Part shown: positions 61,449 through 64,000 of the stretch, piece after piece
How the letters are laid out: every line of letters starts with the position of its first letter
Position numbering within the stretch: the stretch's first letter is position 1
From: Clostridiales bacterium
GTDB taxonomy: Bacteria > Bacillota > Clostridia > Christensenellales > Christensenellaceae
Direction of reading: 5' to 3'
Assembly (NCBI GenBank): GCA_015056045.1
Contig: SVGZ01000012.1
Span: 1-64,000 of the forward strand
DNA: 64,000 bases
Position numbers and translations under genes: made by a program
Notes under the pieces: generated by a model
Seen by the model: only the letters and a program-made list of their open reading frames with translations
Databases searched by the model: none
Told to the model about the DNA's origin: nothing

Positions 61449-61484
61449 AAGATGCCTTCCTTTATATGCCTGTAAATAACATTT

Positions 61485-62678
61485 TTAAGCAGCCAGTTTT
61501 GCCGCTTTTCTCTTTTCGTCGATTTTTCTCGAAATGATATAGGTGATGACGCTGACAACGGAGAATACACCCAGCATGATGAATGCCCATTCAACATTCC
61601 AGATATCCGCTACGACACCTGCCAAAAAAGCACCGCCTGCACCGCCGATACCATTGCCGACGACCATGATCGATGTTGCCGTTGCAGAGTTTTCGGGGTC
61701 GCTCTTTGCCGCATAGCCCATGAGCAAGGTAAAAACAGGACCTGCGGAAAGGCTGATAACTGCACAGAATGCCAACGCAACCGGAATACTTGTCAGCGTT
61801 GTAATGAGGATGAACGCCGCTGCATTGATGATCAGGCAGATAACGGAAACTTTCTTTTCCCACTGCGGTTTGACGAAGCCCGTCAGGAAACGGGAGATCG
61901 CATAGCAGGCGCTGTGTACGGAAAGTGCGACTGCGCCGATGTCTTCTGCGGAAAGCGCATCACGGAAGAACATACTGACATAAGAAACATAGGTATTATC
62001 CATCGCACAATAGAAGGTGATGGAAATTGCCGCAAAAATAAGTGCACCGTTGTTTAAGACGCGGAGCATTTCCTTTAAGGAAGTGCGCTTGACGGAAGTA
62101 TCTTTGATCTGTACCGTTGCAAATTCAGCAAAGCAGGTGAAAATCAGCGGAACGATGATCAAAACGTCTGCGACGAGGAGTGCTTCTCTCCATGTGCCGC
62201 CGGTTGCCTTGGTAACGGCGTTGATGATAAGCGGAGAAATGATGCCGATCGTGCTGCCGAATGCCTGCTGCAGGGAAAGCAGCTTTGTCGCTTTATCGGG
62301 GTAAGCATCTGCCAAAGCAGGCGTCAGCGAAACGGATACACAGCCGTTGCCGCTGCCTTGTACCAAAACGCCGGCAATATACCAGCCGATCGTCGGCGAA
62401 ACCGCCATCATCAGCGTGCCTAAAATTTCCAGAATAAAGGCGAGCGCAAGGACTTTTTTCTTGCCGATCAGGTCGGCAACTCTGCCCATAACGAGCGGAA
62501 CAAATATCTGTGCAACGAATCTTGCGGAAAGCATACCGCCCAATTCGACCGTATTCAGACCAAAGGTCTGTGCGATCTGCAGGACGAATACATTGGTTAC
62601 ATGATTGCGGACGAAGGTCAGTCCGAGTGAATAAGATGTGAGTTTGAGGAAGAGAGGTGATGTTTTGAGTTTTCTCAT
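61485..62678 (-). CDS. MFS transporter, tandem copy 6
   Basis: 397 residues from the ATG at 62678; the ribosome site is weak (GGGA), so an upstream start is possible. Twelve helices. AQTFGLNTVELGGMLSARFVAQ and GRVADLIGKKKVLALA match the array signature; YPDKATKLLSLQQAFGSTIG is helix 5. First gene of the transporter array, with a promoter at 62738-62766. Substrate unknown. Confidence 0.92.
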   Translation of the reverse strand: MRKLKTSPLFLKLTSYSLGLTFVRNHVTNVFVLQIAQTFGLNTVELGGMLSARFVAQIFVPLVMGRVADLIGKKKVLALAFILEILGTLMMAVSPTIGWYIAGVLVQGSGNGCVSVSLTPALADAYPDKATKLLSLQQAFGSTIGIISPLIINAVTKATGGTWREALLVADVLIIVPLIFTCFAEFATVQIKDTSVKRTSLKEMLRVLNNGALIFAAISITFYCAMDNTYVSYVSMFFRDALSAEDIGAVALSVHSACYAISRFLTGFVKPQWEKKVSVICLIINAAAFILITTLTSIPVALAFCAVISLSAGPVFTLLMGYAAKSDPENSATATSIMVVGNGIGGAGGAFLAGVVADIWNVEWAFIMLGVFSVVSVITYIISRKIDEKRKAAKLAA

Positions 62679-62737
62679 TATCGTTCCCGTCTTGATGTTT
62701 CCTTTCTTTATGTAATGTACATTCGGGCACGACATTA

Positions 62738-62766
62738 ATTCTATCACCTATACCCTATGAGTTCAA
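62738..62766 (-). promoter_or_regulatory. Promoter of the MFS array
   Basis: Leftward TTGAAC (62766-62761), 17-base spacer, TAGAAT (62743-62738). Confidence 0.65.
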
Positions 62767-62862
62767 TACAATTTTTGAAATAAAAGGATGTTTTTTTACA
62801 AAATATGCAATTCTGCCTATTCTTAAATTTCAAACTATTGAATTTATACGGTATTTTCCCCT

Positions 62863-62894
62863 AAAAAAGAGCCTTTCCCTGAAAAGAAAGACTC
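62863..62894 (-). terminator. Terminator of the FAD-dependent oxidoreductase gene
   Basis: Leftward GAGTCTTTC (62894-62886) pairs with GAAAGGCTC (62877-62869), one G-U, followed by TTTTTT. Confidence 0.88.
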
Positions 62895-62903
62895 CCAAAA
62901 GAT

Positions 62904-64000
62904 TCATATTTCTGTTTTTCTCTCTATGATCGCCTCTGCGGTCAAAAGCCCATCCACAGCAGCGGAAACGATACCGCCTGCATAGCCTGCACCTTCACCT
63001 GCGGGGTAAATTCCCAAAATTTCCGTTTCCCTTGTTTCCCCACGAAGGATGCGCACAGGCGAAGAACTCCTTGTTTCGGGTGCTGTAAGTACTGCATCGG
63101 GGTCATCAAAACCCTTTAATTTCCTTGCAAAAAGCGGAATGGCTTCACGCAAGGTTTCGGTGATCTTTTCCGGCAAAACCTTTTCAAGCTCCGTAAAATA
63201 CACACCTGGTCTATAGCTCGGGCAAACACTTCTGTATCCGCTGCTCGGCTTTTTTTCAAGGAAATCGCCCAAAAGCTGTGCCGGTGCAAAGTATCCCTTT
63301 CCCAGCTGATAAGCTTTCTGTTCGATCTCACGCTGCCATATAACGCCGCCCATAACACCCGGATAGGGAAAATCTTCCGGCATCAATGTGACCAAAAGCG
63401 CAGAATTGGCATTTTCAAGATCTCGCGCGGAATAACTCATACCGTTTGTGACGACACCGCCTTCTTCCGAAGCTGCTGCAACAACGGCACCACCGGGGCA
63501 CATACAGAAAGTATAGGCGCTTGTCCCTTTTTCCGTTCTGCAGGAAAGCTTATAATCCGCTGCAGGCAGTTTTTTGTAAGCTTCGCCATATTGCGCAAAA
63601 CCGATTTTTTCCTGTTTATGCTCAATGCGGACACCCATCGAAAAAGCCTTCGGTTCCATTTTAAGGCCGCTTTCATGCAGCATGGAAAAAGTATCCCTTG
63701 CGCTGTGACCGATCGCCAAAACAAGCTCCGAACAGGATAAATGCTCGGTTTTGCCGTCTTTTTCATAAGTCACGCCAACGAGTTTGCCGTCTTTTGCCTC
63801 ATAGCCCGTGAATTTCGCACCGAAGCGCACTTCACCGCCGAGCTTTTCGATTTCCCTGCGCAAATTGCCGACAACTTTGATGAGGATATCCGTCCCGATA
63901 TGCGGTTTTGCATCGTAACAGATATTTTCAGGCGCACCGAATGCCGCAAACTGCTCCAAAACCCAGCCGATGCGTTTGTTGTGCGTTCCCGTATTCAGCT
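62904..64000 (-). CDS. FAD-dependent oxidoreductase (COG2509 type), C-terminal part, cut by window edge
   Basis: The frame is open to base 64000; the visible part is about 365 residues. It includes KLNTGTHNKRIGWVLEQF near the edge, LVLAIGHSARDTFSML (a nucleotide-binding strand), FCMCPGGAVVAAASEEGGVVTNGMS and, near the end, IYPAGEGAGYAGGIVSAAVDGL, the FAD-binding C-terminal motif. The pattern is that of the widespread FAD-dependent dehydrogenase family COG2509, whose substrate is not established. The N-terminal FAD-binding GxGxxG lies outside the window. Confidence 0.88.
   Translation of the reverse strand, partial: LNTGTHNKRIGWVLEQFAAFGAPENICYDAKPHIGTDILIKVVGNLRREIEKLGGEVRFGAKFTGYEAKDGKLVGVTYEKDGKTEHLSCSELVLAIGHSARDTFSMLHESGLKMEPKAFSMGVRIEHKQEKIGFAQYGEAYKKLPAADYKLSCRTEKGTSAYTFCMCPGGAVVAAASEEGGVVTNGMSYSARDLENANSALLVTLMPEDFPYPGVMGGVIWQREIEQKAYQLGKGYFAPAQLLGDFLEKKPSSGYRSVCPSYRPGVYFTELEKVLPEKITETLREAIPLFARKLKGFDDPDAVLTAPETRSSSPVRILRGETRETEILGIYPAGEGAGYAGGIVSAAVDGLLTAEAIIERKTEI

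Overview
The window looks like chromosomal DNA of a low-to-mid GC Gram-positive anaerobe of the Bacillota, most likely class Clostridia. The evidence is AddAB instead of RecBCD, a threonine T-box, pth-mfd-PrsA-type foldase order, a HemZ-type radical SAM enzyme, DegV, an XRE/YvlB-like pair, sigma-A promoters with strong GGAGG ribosome sites, and single-membrane lipoproteins. I cannot name a genus. No rRNA, tRNA, IS element, prophage or CRISPR array was seen. Most of the window is conserved core genome.

Layout. 1-3 kb: an EamA transporter fragment, then a zinc/cadmium efflux operon (ArsR/SmtB regulator, stand-alone HMA metallochaperone, P1B-2 ATPase) behind a promoter with palindromic operators and a repeat-rich leader of about 260 nt. 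3-10.2 kb: leftward genes for a cell-wall NlpC/P60 protein, a CapA-like lipoprotein, a frameshifted MBL hydrolase, GNAT, nitroreductase, methyltransferase and a DUF1080 protein. 10.3-14.3 kb: DegV, then metQ-metN-metI for methionine import. That operon is preceded by a methionine-rich leader peptide and mutually exclusive antiterminator/terminator hairpins. 14.4-21.5 kb: exonuclease III, a rightward run (amino-acid kinase, unknown, Dtd, MBL hydrolase, HemZ-like), a nucleotidyltransferase and an M20 amidohydrolase. 21.6-29.4 kb: T-box-thrS, an HD hydrolase, a composite tandem repeat, a cation/proton antiporter, argS and serS. 29.5-46.8 kb: leftward DUF1508 protein, topoisomerase IV (parE-parC), addB-addA, a PrsA-like foldase, mfd and pth. 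47-53.6 kb: rightward class B PBP, cysK, ftsA, ftsZ, and an XRE regulator with a small partner. 53.7-56.3 kb: GtrA, DUF1858, and a CorC/HlyC-type (CNNM-like) protein behind a leader with a strong promoter, an acidic 16-residue reading frame and a terminator/antiterminator pair. 56.3-62.7 kb: six tandem MFS transporter copies, one frameshifted and one internally deleted. 62.9 kb to the edge: an FAD-dependent oxidoreductase.

The most interesting signals are the two apparent leader-peptide attenuators: methionine codons controlling metQNI, and an acidic peptide before a putative Mg2+ transporter. Others are the operator-dense and repeat-dense control region of the metal operon, a 66/83-bp alternating repeat array, and the decaying MFS amplification. 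Structures were paired by hand and not folded by software.
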